Below are positions 11,780 through 24,948 of a DNA stretch of 64,000 nucleotides, in pieces. Source of the DNA: Cerioporus squamosus. Taxonomy: Eukaryota; Basidiomycota; Agaricomycetes; Polyporales; Polyporaceae. Numbering within the stretch: the first letter of the stretch is position 1; each line of letters starts with the position of its first letter. A program made the translations under genes and the position numbers. The stretch is taken from positions 62,001-126,000 of the forward strand of contig JABYQS010000019.1 in the NCBI GenBank assembly GCA_022592435.1, given 5' to 3'. The notes under the pieces were generated by a model. The model did no database searches. It saw nothing but the letters and a program-made list of their open reading frames with translations, and had not been told where the DNA came from.

Positions 11780-13000
11780 GTCCAACGTCATGGGCCGTCC
11801 CGCGATGATTCACACTGCAAAGAACGTATCCTTTCCGACCACCAGAAAATGTGAGTAAATTGAAGGAAAGGAACCACATTCCGAACACTGTACTCAACCA
11901 AACGCGTATGCCTCTCCAGCCTCAGGACAGCCTCCCGGAACCTTTCTTCGGCCTGGAGAGGTGCGAACCCCACAAATTTAGCAGCCTTTCGGTGGACCGC
12001 AGACCTTATCGATACACTTACCATTTCCATAGCGTTTCCTGAACAGGGACATGGTGACTTCTTTCCAGTGCCAGGTGCGTCCAGTTTTTCCAGGCAAAGC
12101 GAAGCTAACGGCCACAACATCAATGAAGGTTCAAGACGCAGAGGCATGACTTCGCACCTGTTCTCCTGGCAGACTCAATCGACTTCCGCTGTCTGGACCA
12201 ATACATGGTCCTGCTGGCTTCCGCACAACGCACACACGGTCGCCACTGGACGCGCGGTGCGCAAGACAACGGCTGCGTGCTCTTTCAAGAGCGCATGCGG
12301 GCCCTTGGAGAGCTGACTCTTCGGGCGAAATATAATGTTGATCGCCATAGTCGAGCTGTGGTAGAACACGTCCCACAGTCATCTCTTCAAAGCGACAGTC
12401 TCCCCGCCCGCGAAGCTTGGTCCTCGACGGGGTCGGCTTGCCGTCCACCGGTATTCTGGGTTACGGCCTGCGTCGCCTGAAGTTCGTCTCCACTCGCGGA
12501 GACAGTGAGCCTGGAGACATCGCCAGCTGACTACAGTCCAGGATTTTTGGCTTTCTGACGTAGCTGGCATCAAGATCTTGGACAAGTGCCACGATTATAT
12601 GCAACAATGTCCGGTGAGCACTCTCACGTGGAGGTGAACGACACTCACCTACCGGGCCTAGGATCATAGTTGAATTCGAACACGGGGTAGTACTGCAGCC
12701 TATCGAAGGATGGAAGATAGGTCACCTCCACGCCGACAGATGATCATGATGTTATTCGGGAGTATATAGAGGTATAGAACTTGGGAGTCGCTTTTTAACG
12801 TACCTTGCGGTGACGACTGTCCAGTAGGAATCAAAAGATCGACATACCGCGAGTTGTACCGTACGAGGACGCTCTGTATATTACGGATATGCAACGATCG
12901 TCTCCCGACTCATGCGGATGTTGGACGTGGCTGTTGTGGCCGATGGACTGGCGACATTCACAATAAACGACGTACCCTGCTCTTGACTTTGGCTCCACTA
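11780..13000 (-). pseudogene. Exon-like minus-strand pieces, unidentified gene or relic
   Basis: Several protein-like pieces follow one another on the minus strand but in different frames: IQSVLVRYNSRYVDLLIPTG near 12880-12820, YLPSFDRLQYYPVFEFNYDP near 12720-12660, IVALVQDLDASYVRKPKILD near 12600-12530, LKEHAAVVLRTARPVATVCA near 12290-12230, and FVGFAPLQAEERFREAVLRL near 11980-11920. Some are flanked by usable GT and AG sites, but I could not phase the whole chain and recognise no family. It is either a multi-exon gene I could not assemble or a decayed one. Confidence 0.3.
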
Positions 13001-15002
13001 TCCCAAGGGGACCCTCATCCTCGAAGAGCGTTCACGCCTTTCTGGATCAATGGATTGAAGCTTCGTATGGACGACATGAGATGCTCAGATGTTGGCGGTG
13101 ATTTGACTTGTGGCCACTCTGACGTGGCAACGCTCGCGGCCAGTAGATGAGAGTCCATTCATGAGACAGTGTGTATTTTTGTCGTGCAGAAAGACAGGAA
13201 TGACTGAGTACAGACGGAATGGGCAGCCAGAGGAGATTGTGGCCAGGAAGGAGGAAGACACCCGCCCAAGCGCGCTACCGCCGCCTCCTAACCCCTCGAG
13301 TCTACGATCTTCCTCCTCCTCAACAACTCAACTTGCCCTCTCGAACTTGAGTACGGAATCATCCATGCCTGCTGGGCCGTCACCCGTCATACCTGGAATC
13401 GCTGCAAGCCAAGAGTCAGTGGATAGTCTGCATACTGAACGCCAAGTAAACGCTGAAGACTCACAAAACCTGCCAGCTTGAACCGCCCCGTTGCTAGTCT
13501 TGGAGTTTTTGTGTCGATGGTAGCTCCAGGGAAACCAGTACCGAGCTCGCGCTCTCATCTGGGTATGCCCCATGTGAGCTGAGCGATCCGCATTGAAATT
13601 CAAAACGTCGGCCGGCGTATAATGGCTCGCCGGGTATGCAGGTCAGTCGCACTCAATACGTTTCTAGAAGATTTTCAAAACTCTGTCCAATTCCATGGCG
13701 ATGGGTCATTGCTAAGATTATGACCCTCCTTGGACACACTCTGCCTTTGACAGGCAGGGATGAACCGCAGCTATCCAGAGTTCTGAGGCTGCCACCGCCG
13801 TGGTGTAGACTCAGATCTTTGGCTGGCTTTGCGGCTGCATCTCCTGGTAAAACAGTGCGTTTATTCGGTGAAGGAGCGCCTCTTCTCTATGTATCATCCG
13901 TATGCCCATGCGCCGAGACCGCATCCAACCGTAGGAGCGGGCTACGGCTCACCGGGATCGCAGGTTTTTGCACAGTAGCAGTCATAGAGTGACTTCTGAG
14001 GAGCGTAGAAGGCAAGGTGACATAGTTTGTCTCTGTTCCGACAGCCAGGCGTAAACTGCATCTATCCTGGTCCAAAGATCCACAGCTACCATCGTTGCAG
14101 TGCAGTCGGGCGATGCTCACAACCCATCCGGCGTCCGACTGCACGGCGAAACCAGGCTAGGCGGGCTCAGAGGTATCCGGAGCCAGGTGCATATCCTTCG
14201 GTGGTACCCCTTGTCTCTGAACTGGGATTCTATTCGCGGGCATAGAGGTCTTCCGCGCGGTGCGCTGTGACGCCAGTGGCGTTGAACCATGGGGGATGGC
14301 TTCCCCAGGTCGACCTGCAGAAACCACCCGTATCACCGAAAGTTTCACGTACCTTCGTGAGTGGTGGAACACTAGGACGGGCTCTACTGGGCGGTGCGTC
14401 CAATCCCTGCGCTGCGGCGAACACACATGTGCGATCTGAGTGGTTGTAGGCGCGTACTCGGGGAGGCAGCGATGAACGTGAAGCTGTCGAGAGTAGACGT
14501 CAGCAAAGCGATTTCGATGCCATGCAGAGAGATGTCACCGCATGAGTGGTGCAGATCAGGGTGGTACAAAAGGGTTCCGGAGGCAAAGCGTTGCAGTCAA
14601 TGCGATTCACCAATTCTCGCGGCTCCTGCTCTACAAGCGAGGACATATAGCATCCAGCAGGCATAGGGCAAGCCTCGATGCCCTGTCTGCTCCCCGTCTC
14701 AGGCCGGGTACCGGTGGGCCCTGTATGTCCCATGTGGGGAGCAGCATAGAGTATTCGTAGAGCTGGGGGCGACGTTCGCGCGAGACCGGCATCAACTTCC
14801 GGGGAACGCATGTGATGTTCCGGGGTGATCGCGCTCGATACGGGGCCGCGCCCTTGGTCGGGTCGGTTTGCGGAGGGGGTAAGACATTAAATAAGCGCGC
14901 TTTGGCGAGTTATAAGCCCCTCCGCCGCGAGCACGACCTTCATTGAACCCAACCACCACCACCTCCCTGCCGTCGTTGTCGCTATACCCTTGCTCGCTCC
15001 GC
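13001..15002. other. No defensible gene
   Basis: A minus-strand open stretch (13603-13328), starting MNFNADRSAHMGHTQM and with a possible donor after GAVQAG, could be an exon, but it has no partner. The rest shows no family motif. The last 120 bases are the AT-rich, TAAATAAG-containing promoter side of zinc-finger gene G. Confidence 0.35.
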
Positions 15003-15839
15003 ATGTTGAATTCCTTCCGTCCGCAATTGGGGCCGCTGCCGGTATGGCCTAGACGTGAGGCCAGCCCGCCGCCCCAGGTAAGCAAGATATCTTCTGTCCC
15101 TCCCTCCCTTGGTGGTAACACCCAACATCCCAGACAATCGATCCATCCCTTTTACTCCTTCGGCATGAAACGCCTACTCCCACACCTGTCGCCTCGGAAC
15201 CAAGACTTCGGCGCAAGCGTAGGTCAGACGAGAACTCTCCACCACCCCCGAAGGCCCGGCGCTCCCGCATGACGCAGGACATCGCGAACTCGATCGCTGT
15301 CAAGGCCACAACTCTCGACAAATGCCCAGTGTGCTCGCACGACTTCACTCAGCTTGAGCCTCGACAGGCAAAGGCCCACTTCCTGAAGTATCACTACACA
15401 AAGGGAGATAAGAAGCGCGTTGGGAAGAAGAAGTGCAAATGGACGGGTTGTCGTTACTCTCACGAGAGCTGGAATCAGGTTTTGCGGCATATGGATGCCG
15501 ACCACTTCATCCCCCGCCACAAGTGTCACGAGTGCGGTTCGACCTTTGCTCGTGCTGACGCATGGACAAGGCACAAGGATGGAGCTTGCGTAAGTCCGGT
15601 TTCTTTCTTCCTTTGACTTCGCGCGTTTTATTGAATTTGGATGGCAGCCGAGGCCAGAGGGCAGAAGAGGAGACGCTGTCGATGAAGCGGAGGCTGAACA
15701 GCCGTCGTCTGGGAGATTTCTGCAGCTTGTTGTGTGTACGAATAGCCTGCACGTTTATCGAGGTGTTACTCTGCTCTGTTGCGTTTTAGTCCGCTATCGT
15801 GTCGTTTGTATATATAAGTGCCTATCCTGCCATTCTTGA
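15003..15839 (+). CDS. C2H2-like zinc-finger family protein G
   Basis: Small member of the local zinc-finger family. The exons are 15003-15077, 15134-15589 and 15648-15839, in frame throughout. After a short Pro-rich start and a basic stretch (LRRKRRSDENSPPPPKARRS) come three knuckles: KCPVCSHDFTQLEPRQAKAH with YHY, KCKWTGCRYSHESWNQVLRH with DADH, and KCHECGSTFARADAWTRHKD with a closing C. The last exon begins acidic (GDAVDEAEAEQ) but then runs into about 40 unlikely Cys- and Val-rich residues, so the true C-terminus is uncertain. Another acceptor a few bases downstream would end at ARGQKRRRCR. Nuclear function is inference. Confidence 0.7.
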
Positions 15840-16192
15840 TCGAACTTCGAAGTAACACCCATCCCAGATGATACATCTGGCACTGCCTACTTCCCTAGTG
15901 CTGTCTCGTACGATTCACTACACATTCATGTATGACTATGCAAGAGCTCCGAGCTCGAGATGGACTGTTGGTCATCTACCCATGTTCGTCGCCGTCTGGG
16001 GTCGGCGGTCACCGTCAGGGACCCCGGACACCACGATGCTAACCGTGCTTGTTTGGTCAAGCCTGCACAGCATTTCTCTTTTTCGCGTTGACCACGGCGT
16101 GTGTTGAAACGTTGACCGCCGGGCGTATACGTTACTCGCTGCTCTGTGAAGCCTATCCCGCATACTATTCTTGACAGATTCTCCTGGTCGTC

Positions 16193-17305
16193 ATGTCCTC
16201 GACTGACTCTGATGACGGGCTTGGTTTGGCTCTCGACGATGTGTTCGCAGTGCGTCCTCTGCTGCGATATGAATGCATCTGACGCGATATCGAAACATTT
16301 AGGAGCCTCCCAGGCCGCCATCCCCTGAGCCTACCATCGCAACTTACACTCGGGAACGCGATGCAGGTGACAGAGATTGGAATAAGATCGATATCCGACT
16401 CGTGGGTTCACATCCGTTGTGGGGGCATTATTTGTCAGTATCCTCCAATTTCCTCTATGCGAGCTGACCTCGCATTAGGTGGAATGCGTCTCGCGCATTT
16501 GCGTCCTACCTCGACGTGCACTCAGAACTGTACCGCGATCGCAACGTTTTGGAGCTCGGTGCCGGCGGCGCGTTGCCTGGGATCGTTACGGCCAAGAACG
16601 GCGCAAGATGTGTACGTCTTAATCTCACCAACTGTGGAAGAATGCGGTTTATGACTCTATAGGTTGTGCTGACGGATTACCCCGACCAAGCCCTTGTGGA
16701 CAACATCACGCACAACGTCGACCTCAACGTTGACGAACAAAATCGACCCAGAGTGCGCGTGAAGGTGAGTATATTTTTTCGTTGCTTTCGTCTTATCCTC
16801 TAAAGCATGCGCACGTAGGGCTACATCTGGGGTCATCCTATCGAGCCGTTACTCGAATTGCTACCGAGCAATGATGAGGAACGCTCTTTCGACCTCATCA
16901 TCATGTCCGATCTCGTGTTCAATCACTCGCAGGTGCGTTGGATCACCTTGGCTGGAACTATGCGAGACGAGCTCTGACGCGTCGCCAGCACGATGCCATG
17001 CTTAAAACCTGCGATGCCGCGCTCTCGAGGCGCAGACCAGCTGTGGTCCTTTGTTTCTTCACGCACCATCGCCCGCATCTCGCAGAGCGTGACATGGAGT
17101 TTTTCGTCAAGGCCCGTCAGCTCGGGTGGCATTGCGAAGAAATTTTGACCCGCAAATACCCGGTACGTGTCCAGCAGGCTTGTCGTACGAGTCCGCACCT
17201 TCCCGTTCATACTCGCATTGCCAGCCTATGTTCCCAGAGGATCCAGGAGAGGAGGAGGTTCGAGCGACTGTTCACGGGTGGAGCCTTACACGCTTGAACC
17301 AATAA
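16193..17305 (+). CDS. EFM7: EFM7/NNT1-like protein N-methyltransferase
   Basis: S-adenosylmethionine-dependent methyltransferase of the family that modifies the N-terminus and adjacent Lys of translation elongation factor eEF1A. Seven exons (16193-16249, 16303-16433, 16479-16611, 16663-16764, 16819-16932, 16989-17162, 17225-17305) yield 263 residues, close to the family's usual size. Seen directly: YTRERDAGDRDWNKIDIRLV, the family motif HPLWGHYLWNASRAFASYL, SAM motif I VLELGAGGALPGI at about residues 86-98, the following VVLTDYPD acidic loop, WGHPIEPLLELL, FDLIIMSDLVFNHSQ, and the C-terminal FFTHHRPHLAERDMEFF. All exon phases agree and the start ATG is the first in frame. Substrate assignment follows from the family and is not tested here. 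Confidence 0.9.
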
Positions 17306-20300
17306 CGTCAGGGCTAGTGCGGTTTACCTTAGCTCCACGAATGTGACGCAACGATGAGGCCACTACCAATGAGGACGAAGACTTACCGTCACGATACGAT
17401 GTGGGATGACAGGGTGGACGTCGTCCGATGCCTCGCCATCAAACTCATCCTTTCACCGGAGAGTGTAAGGTCAGACCCCGGCGATCGCCTCAAATCACAC
17501 ACCGGGCCCCTTACGCAGACACCGTGTAGCCTAGTAGGAAGTTCTCCGTACAGAGCACTGGCTGTGGTCCTTCTCTCGAAGATGTCTCGTCCATGTCAGA
17601 AGCCAATCCGAAGGCAGTCCAAGCCCTGAGCAAGACGCGAAAGATTTAGCTGAACCTCGAGCCACAGTTGCTAGCGGTGCGTCCACCGGGTCGCTTCGAC
17701 CTTAGTAGATCCCAGTTGTATCGAGGACATCGAGTAGGGATACTGCACTGCTGAGGCGAAGTCCGAGGCGGACTGAGAGAAGGTTAGTGCTGATTGTCCC
17801 AGCTTATCCTCGGCTCGCACGCACCTCGAGCAACTCACTCACCTCCCACTCTTCTAGACATCGGCAAATTTACTTAAGAGACCTCGCTTACATAGATCCT
17901 ATGGCGACTCCTGCTTCGAAAGGCGCGTAAGTCAGCGCATCGCACGTTACAGAGAAGGCAGGGAGACAATGTACGATCCCTAATGATACACTGAAGGTGC
18001 CGCGTTCCCATAACGTCGATATGAGATTATCTCAGTGGAGACTTGGTCCAGATAGTGCGCGTGGAGCGCGACGATGCCAATGCGTCCTCATCGAGCCCTT
18101 CAAAGCCGAACATCACAAGTCAGAGGAGGCGACCACACGCCAGCCAAAATGGGTCGGTACATATGTACGTGATCCTATCTCATGCATAAGGCCAGGCCAC
18201 GATGCAGAACAAACGGTTTATGGAGCAGCTTAGCAAGTCGTAGTGGTCGCAACACTGACACATGTCTCGCCTCTTCTTTCTCAAGCCAGAGCGACTAGAC
18301 GGACGAACTTCAGAGGAAGGCGCATGCGTAGTGCGCACCCTGTGCGGTGAGTGACCCATTCGTCTCGCAATGTATACGCATTCAGGCAATCGTGTGCGCA
18401 GTCGCTTTCGGCGTACTCATTGACATTCTCCTGCGCTCATCCTCTCATAGGTAACGTCGAATCACGACCCCCAGAGCCAGAGCCAGAGCTCCATCGGTAC
18501 GCCGTGAAAGTTCGCTAACATTCTTTTCCGACCCTTCCGCGCAGCTGTCCAGCGCTGTCCGTCGTCTCACAGATATCACATCGCCCTTCAGGCTGTCCGC
18601 AGCGTTGGACCAGGATTATTCGGAAACACGGGGACTTGGCTCTGCATGCGTCGACACACAGGTCACTCCGGTGCCCGCAATTTCGCACACCCACAAGGCA
18701 TACATGCACTCCATCATCGATGACGAGGCGGAACACTCCCATTGAGGAATCGGGGTGCCGCCCGCTTCTGCCCATGTAACTGTGTAAGCGCGACGCGTTG
18801 CACATTCGCGAAACAATCCGGCTGGAAGGCTCTGAACGGTCACGCTGTTATCAAGCAAGCGCACCACGTTCTGGGGCGGTCGGAGCAGGTCGGCAGCCGA
18901 GAGACCCAGTATACGCGGCCAGATTGTCCCGGAATCAGCAGCTTCCGGATGCCACTATTCCGGGACAGTCGAGGGCAGGCTATTGTCCGCTCGAAACGCA
19001 CAATAGAGCGACGACAATGGCGATTGTCCACTGGGAACGGCGGGTAAACAGAGTAAGCGATGCAGGCTAGCTGGTCGCTGAGTGCCGCCGTGCATGTTCA
19101 AGTTGAACGGCGACACCCATCTTGACCAGAGCTCGTATGTGGCTTCTCTCTGTATTATACTTGCTTGTAGCTGCTTGTTGAACGACAGACCTCGGAAGGG
19201 CGAATGCATGAAGGCGTTCGGAGGGTCAAACCACCCGGCGTCTATAGACCATCATAGCGCCGTACGGTTGCGGACCGTAAGTCTTCACGTAAGGAAGAAG
19301 GAGTACTGAACACAGTACGATATTGCAGGGGCCATGATAGCTGCTGCAAGATGGTATCGCATGTGTCCGAGCATCCTCTCCACGCATGCTGGGCAGGCTA
19401 GGGCGGTCGACGCGGTGCCAGGTCCGGATGTATTCCTTCTTGACCGACGTTGGGGATATCGCAGAACTGGTTCTCCATGGACACTGACGCACGCTCAGAC
19501 GGAACTTGAGACGTCCAAACCATGGAATTGACCTGTGAGCAGTACCAACCCCAACATCGTCGAGCTGATAAATGCAAATGATATAGGGCACATCGTGGAT
19601 GAAGGGCGTATATACAGTACCATCATGGGCGCAGGAGAGTCGGCAACGAAGACGGTCATGAGACTACTCACCGACACCGCTTCTGTGACCATGGTGGAGG
19701 GTAGTCGTCGGCCAGCGGCCGTGACGACGCCACGTGGGATGGTGAGTCCGTGGCACGTTTTAATCCATTCCTCTTGCTGAAAGACCACTTGGATGGCAGG
19801 GTCACGGAGATACGAGACCGAAGGAGAGGTGGTTGGCCTCTCGGGGCTCACAGCCTGACTCGAAGGCAGTCTTGACCGTCGCATGGTTGTGGCCTACGAG
19901 GCACATTACATAGGCATCTGTGGTGCCATGAGTACCTTCAGGCAACACGGGTGACAATCGTGAGTGACCTTATATGCAGGAGGTGGACGATGGGACTCAC
20001 AAAAGCACGCAGATGCGGCAGCAGGGCCTGTCATTCGAGATGCTCGAACGTCGCGATCTCGACGGGAACTTATAGGCTGGATAATCGCGGTATTTCAGGG
20101 GTTACGAAGACGGGTGAAGACGAGTTTGGGGGTGTTCGGGAGGTGGATGTCGAGTAGATGGACAACTCTCATGACTTTCAGGTTTAAGGAGGTCGTCCGC
20201 AAGCAAGCGCTACTTCAAGTTGGCTAGTAGCCGCCAGTCAGGCTGATCAAGCTGACCGGCATCGGGAGGAGGCACCCGAGCACGTTGCGCTGCAACTCGC

Positions 20301-21171
20301 AATGCTCCATGCTGCAGCTGATAGGCGGTCAGTATATGTCAATGCATCTTTCAGGGCTGCGAGGCTGCGAGAACTCGGCATTGTCCTCCTCGCCGTTAGG
20401 GAGTATTCGAGCCCAATTTGAGCCTAGCGTCCAAGACCGTGCCTCTCATGCAGCGCTCTGTGACCCGCTTAAGTCCGACCTACCGTCATACGCATGTTCA
20501 TAGGCCTCGTACGCATGTCATAGCCGACTACATGTGTATGTAGTCCATTGCCTACTAGAGCTGCATCGATGAGAGAACAATGCTGCATATAGAAGTCCTT
20601 CGACCGCCTAAACGCTGTGCTATGTGGGGCGCTGTGGGTCCAACTTCGCGCTGATCGGACATTGAGATATTGCCTGACCGTCCGACGGTTCACTGTACTA
20701 GTACTTGAAGCGCGTACAAGATTCTGAATACCCGTGGATAGACCGTGAAACCAGATCGGTCCGGGTGTGCTATCCGTGCTGCCGCTATGCACTGGCTCAT
20801 ATAAACTTTGGTACGTACTTACGAGCAAGCTGGTAGAGTAACAATTCCGACAGCTCCCCGAGATGGTGCGGTGGAACCGCATACGAGATCGGGCGCCGCG
20901 CAGGGTCGATGCGTTGACGACGCGGAGCGACCTGGAGCGACGCGTCCCGTAACCGTGGGCTGTACATGCGAGGCGAGGCGACTGTTGCTAGAGCCTGCTA
21001 GCCTCACTGCGCCTTGTTGCGCATGCAGAGCCCACGTGTACGGCCTTATCCCCGCAGGAAGCGTGACTGGTCACCGTGAGGTGCGTAAGCGGCGAAAGGC
21101 GGGCGAGGATTGCAGCAGGAAATGGTGGCATTAGGTAGCTCGTAGAGATAACACCAATACATACAGCTGGT
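17306..21171. other. Gene-poor stretch of 3.9 kb
   Basis: Open stretches are short and overlapping on both strands. The only mildly protein-like one is plus 19535-19780 (SSTNPNIVELINANDIGHIV), without exon partners. I see no transposase, reverse transcriptase or integrase motif, no terminal repeats and no tRNA. Confidence 0.4.
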
Positions 21172-22109
21172 CTATGCTGAGAGCTCGATGGTTTTCGCGG
21201 GATCCGCATCGGCCGGGATTTCCGGCGCGAGAACCATGTTCCCTAGCCGTGGAGGAGCTTTGCTGTCGATGAACTCCATCCGTGTGGGCAGCTTGTCGCA
21301 CGCAAGGCGGAGAGCTGGGCGCACACCACTCTCGGTCAGAGGGAGGATGAGTAGGGCTGATGGCGGACGTACCTTCCCGCGCCAACTCCTCGCGGATCGG
21401 CGCACCTCCAAGTTCGAAGATAACGCGACCAGGCGCAACCCTGAGAACATCGGAAATCGTGTCACAACTTGGCCTCGAAGGATGCGTAACGTGCGACCTA
21501 CCGGGTAGCCCAGAACTCGAAGGAGCCCTTTCCTTTACCCATCCGCGTTTCGTTACCCTGTGTCACATAGTTTTAGCAGACGCTTCGACCTGGACACCGG
21601 AGGGACCGCCTAATTACGCCGCATAGGCGGAGTATAATGGTACGGAGGCCCACTGTTGTCCGCACCACTGTTGACCGTCTATCGCCCAGTGCAGGATACG
21701 CCATTCCCTAGGGTTGAGATACTGAGTAACGCACCTTTATGCAGACCGGGATGTCGGGGAACACCCTCATGTACACCTTCGCGCCCTTAATGGGCTTGAT
21801 CTTCCTCCTCAGAGCGTCGTCCGCAGACTTGAGCTGCTTCGCGGTAATCCGCATCCCGTTACCCTTAACCCGGATACCCCACTCTCCATATGCGAGCGTC
21901 GTCCCTTTCGTCGAGCCACCGACGGGAATGGGGAGCACACCCTTGTGTCTCTTCAGGAACTTGACGGAGCGCGGTGCCAGCTGGTGACGTCCGCGCGCAA
22001 AGACCAGTGATGCCGAGCTCACGGACGGAGTGAAGACCGAGAGAGACGACGTCCAGGCCGCTGGCCGGCACGCAGCCAGCAGCGACCTTGCAGAGGGCAG
22101 AGAGAACAT
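21172..22109 (-). CDS. MRPL16: Mitochondrial large-subunit ribosomal protein uL16m (MRPL16)
   Basis: Mitochondrial ribosome large-subunit protein of the L16/L10e family. The exons, 5' to 3', are 22109-21735, 21557-21502, 21440-21373 and 21314-21172, giving 213 residues in a single frame. Residues 1-40 are rich in Ser, Ala and Arg with few acids, like a mitochondrial presequence. Then come RSVKFLKRHKGVLPIPVGGS, GEWGIRVKGNGMRITAKQL, IKGAKVYMRVFPDIPVCIK, the family core GNETRMGKGKGSFEFWATRV split over three exons, APGRVIFELGGAPIREELA, and LRLACDKLPTRMEFID. The gene lies head-to-head with PRP3 with 235 nt between the start codons, so a shared promoter is likely. Confidence 0.93.
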
Positions 22110-22344
22110 GAAGCTCGCGGACGAGGAGAGAACAGGAGGACAAGTTGAAGGGTTTCTGCGACACTTTCCGCCAGGATAACTGGTGGATAAGTCATGTAAG
22201 GTTATGTTAAGTAACCCTTTAATTACATACTAATGACTTACCGCAGCGTATCCTCGCCGTCATCGCTCACCGGCGCTCTCGCTCCTTGTGTTCCCCTTGA
22301 CCTCGCCTCAGACCTCCCCGCTCCCACTTACCACTTCGTCCACG
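22110..22344. promoter_or_regulatory. Divergent promoter MRPL16 / PRP3
   Basis: 235 nt separate two start codons on opposite strands. The spacer contains GGATAAG at 22185-22191 and an AT-rich core around 22195-22230. The same heptamer occurs as a palindrome in the next divergent promoter (25601-25820). Function is inferred from layout. Confidence 0.5.
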
Positions 22345-24569
22345 ATGAGCGACAGAAAACGCGCCTGGGAAGGCAACGGAGACAGTAGCACGGCAAAGAA
22401 AGCGAGAAGGTATGTGTGTCAGTCCGCAAAGTGGTGCTGTTGTGCTGATGACCTTCCGTATTGCAGCGATGTTGTGAGTGTCATTCTCCTATCCTGTGAA
22501 GGTGAATCTGCTTCTTACCATGATTTGAACTTGTGCTATAACCCTCTTGTGCCCGCTCAGACGCCGTCTAATGGGACACCGTCCAGTTCAGCGGTGAGTA
22601 GTCCTATCGTGCGCGTTGTTCATATGGAGCTCACCATGCCGTGAAACAGCTGTCGGCGGATGCTCTTATAGCCAAGAAGAAAGCAGAAATCGCGGCGAAG
22701 CTTGCAGCTATGAAGAAATCTCTGTCGGCGACACCTTCTGCAGCTCCGACACCTCCTGCGGCATCGGCCTCTGCGTCGGGCGCGGCGACACCTTCTCCAC
22801 CCATCACGGACGATATGGCTCGACGGATTGCAGAGGCCAAGAAGCGCGTGGCGGAGGCTCAGAGCAAGCTCGCGGTGAAGGACAATCCGTACATGGTGGG
22901 TCATATGGTCGATGGTACGTCTTCTGTGCTTATGCGCCACTGCAGTCTGCCCCGCAGACGGGAAAGAAGAAGGCCCCAGTACCGGAACCTTCGCAACAGG
23001 GCGTGGGCCTTAAGATGGCGGCACATCCACTGCTCTTGGACAACACGCCCACGCTGCCACAGTCCAAGAAGGACAAGTACAAGCCTATGCAGCCCAAGTT
23101 CGCGTCCATCAGGGCCAATGTCCGCAACGCGCCCACTCCTCCTCCAGCGCCCACGCCTGTCATCCCCATCGAGGCCAAGGCGAACCCCTACGCGTCTGCA
23201 GCGGCGACTCCTAGTGAAAGTGGTTTCGAGGGCGCGCCGAAGGAGCGCGTCGGCAGGCAGTTCCGCTTCAACCAGAAGGGCAAATACGTGCAAATCGCGA
23301 ATCAGGTCCGGCAGGAGGCACAGCTCGAACAACTCAAGCAGCGCATCGCGGAGAGCGCCAAGAAGGCTGGTCTGGACTCCGAGTTCGAGGGACTGGAGAA
23401 GAACATCAGGGTACGTTGATCCGTCTCTTACCTTCTTCCGTTTCTGACGACCATGATGTCCGCAGAGGGATCCTCCTCCAGAGGCGGAATGGTGGGACGC
23501 AGCCCTTCTGCCTAACAAGACGTACGACGACCTTGAGAAGGGATTGGCGAACTTGAACATCAGGAACAAGGATTCGCCAATCACGCTCTACATCCAGCAC
23601 CCTATTCCGATACCCGCTCCTGGCGACAAGAACCAAGAAACTCTCAAGCCATTAAAGTTGACCAAGAAGGAGCAGAAGAAGGTGCGGAAGCAACGGCGAC
23701 AGGCCGAGCTTCAGGATAAGCGGGATCGCGTCCGAATGGGCCTGATACCCCCCGACCCTCCCAAAGGTACGGCCGACTTCCTCAGCCTCATAGCGTTGAC
23801 TTATGAGCTTCTCCAGTCCGTCTCGCAAACCTGATGAAGGTGCTTACGTCCGACGCTGTCCAAGACCCGACACGTGTCGAAGCGCGCGTCAGGCGAGAGG
23901 TCCAGATGCGCAAGCACCAACACGAGAAGATGAACGCAGAGCGCAAACTCACGGACGAGCAAAGGCGCGAGAAACTCGAGAACAAGAAGCTCGAGGAAGA
24001 GAAGAAGGGCATCTATGGTGCTGTGTTCAAGTACGTATACGTCGTGTGCTCCGTATGTAGGCCCGCGCAGCTGACGTATCTGCATCGGCAGGGTCAAGAC
24101 GCTGTCGGACCCTTCGCATCGCTTCAAGGTGCGCAAGAACGCGGAGCAGATGAACCTGACTGGGGTGTGCATCTTCAACCCGTCGTTCAGCATGGTTTAC
24201 GTCGAAGGCGCGGTGAAGTTCATCCGCCAGTACAAGCGCCTGATGCTACATCGCATCGCGTGGACGGAGCCCTCGCGCGAGCGTGGCCACGAGGACGTAG
24301 AGCTCGAGCAGGACGAGGACGTCGCAGGGAGCGGCAAGAGCAAGGCTGTCGCGCCGACATTCGCAGAGGGCGAGGCGGGCTCGATGTCGCTGGAGGACAA
24401 CCATTGCTGGCTCGTTTGGGAGGGACAGCTGCGCGATCGCGCGTTCAACAACTTCAAGCCGAAGAGTTGTCCGACGGACGCTGCGGCGAAGGAGGTGCTT
24501 GGGGCGAAGCTTGCGGGATACTGGGACCAGGCGAAGAACTGGAAGCCCGAGGAGGAGGAGCTTTTCTAG
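22345..24569 (+). CDS. PRP3: U4/U6 snRNP protein PRP3
   Basis: Spliceosomal protein that holds the U4/U6 di-snRNP and the tri-snRNP. Exons: 22345-22409, 22467-22473, 22561-22593, 22650-22895, 22946-23410, 23466-23766, 23817-24030 and 24092-24569; 602 residues, all phases consistent. The N-terminus is low-complexity (Lys/Ala helix, Pro/Ala linker). The PRP3 core shows NPYASA, RQFRFNQKGKYVQIANQVRQ, WWDAALLPN, PITLYIQHPIPI, LTKKEQKKVRKQRRQAELQD, RVRMGLIPPDPPKVRLANLM and DAVQDPTRVEARVRREVQMR. The C-terminal DUF1115-type part has NLTGVCIFNPSFSMVYVEG and DNHCWLVWEGQL. Exon 2 is only 7 nt, but it is the simplest way to keep frame between exons 1 and 3. It is divergent with MRPL16 and convergent with the gene at 24949-25600. 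Confidence 0.93.
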
Positions 24570-24948
24570 TTGTCGATTGATCGTCGTATGCTATACCGAT
24601 GTGGACCGTGTCATGCACGGACTGCAGATAGGCTTTCTGATATGTATTGAGAACTATTCAATGCGGACGGTACGGGCACGACGCGCAGAGATGCGCTCTG
24701 TTCTGGAGGATGAGAGCAGTCATGGCTTGTTTGCGCATCGCGGAGGCTCAACGTCCCTTCTTCTCCCCGCACGCACATAGAGGAGACTCTGGCTATAGTA
24801 GATCTGAAGAGGGGCACACTGCCATGGCGGCATAGAGGTGGTGAGGGCATTAGATGGAGGTAGAATAGAACACGATCATGCGAGACCTGTGCTGCACACG
24901 CTCAGATGCAACGCAACGGTAGCAGAGAAGTATACCAACTCACGGCCA

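Noticed and set aside
17306..21171. Possible retrotransposon relic
   Set aside because: No long terminal repeats or catalytic motifs could be found by reading.
22620..23584. Arg-rich ORFs on both strands in the PRP3 region
   Set aside because: Out-of-frame reflections of the Lys/Ala- and Pro-rich PRP3 N-terminus.
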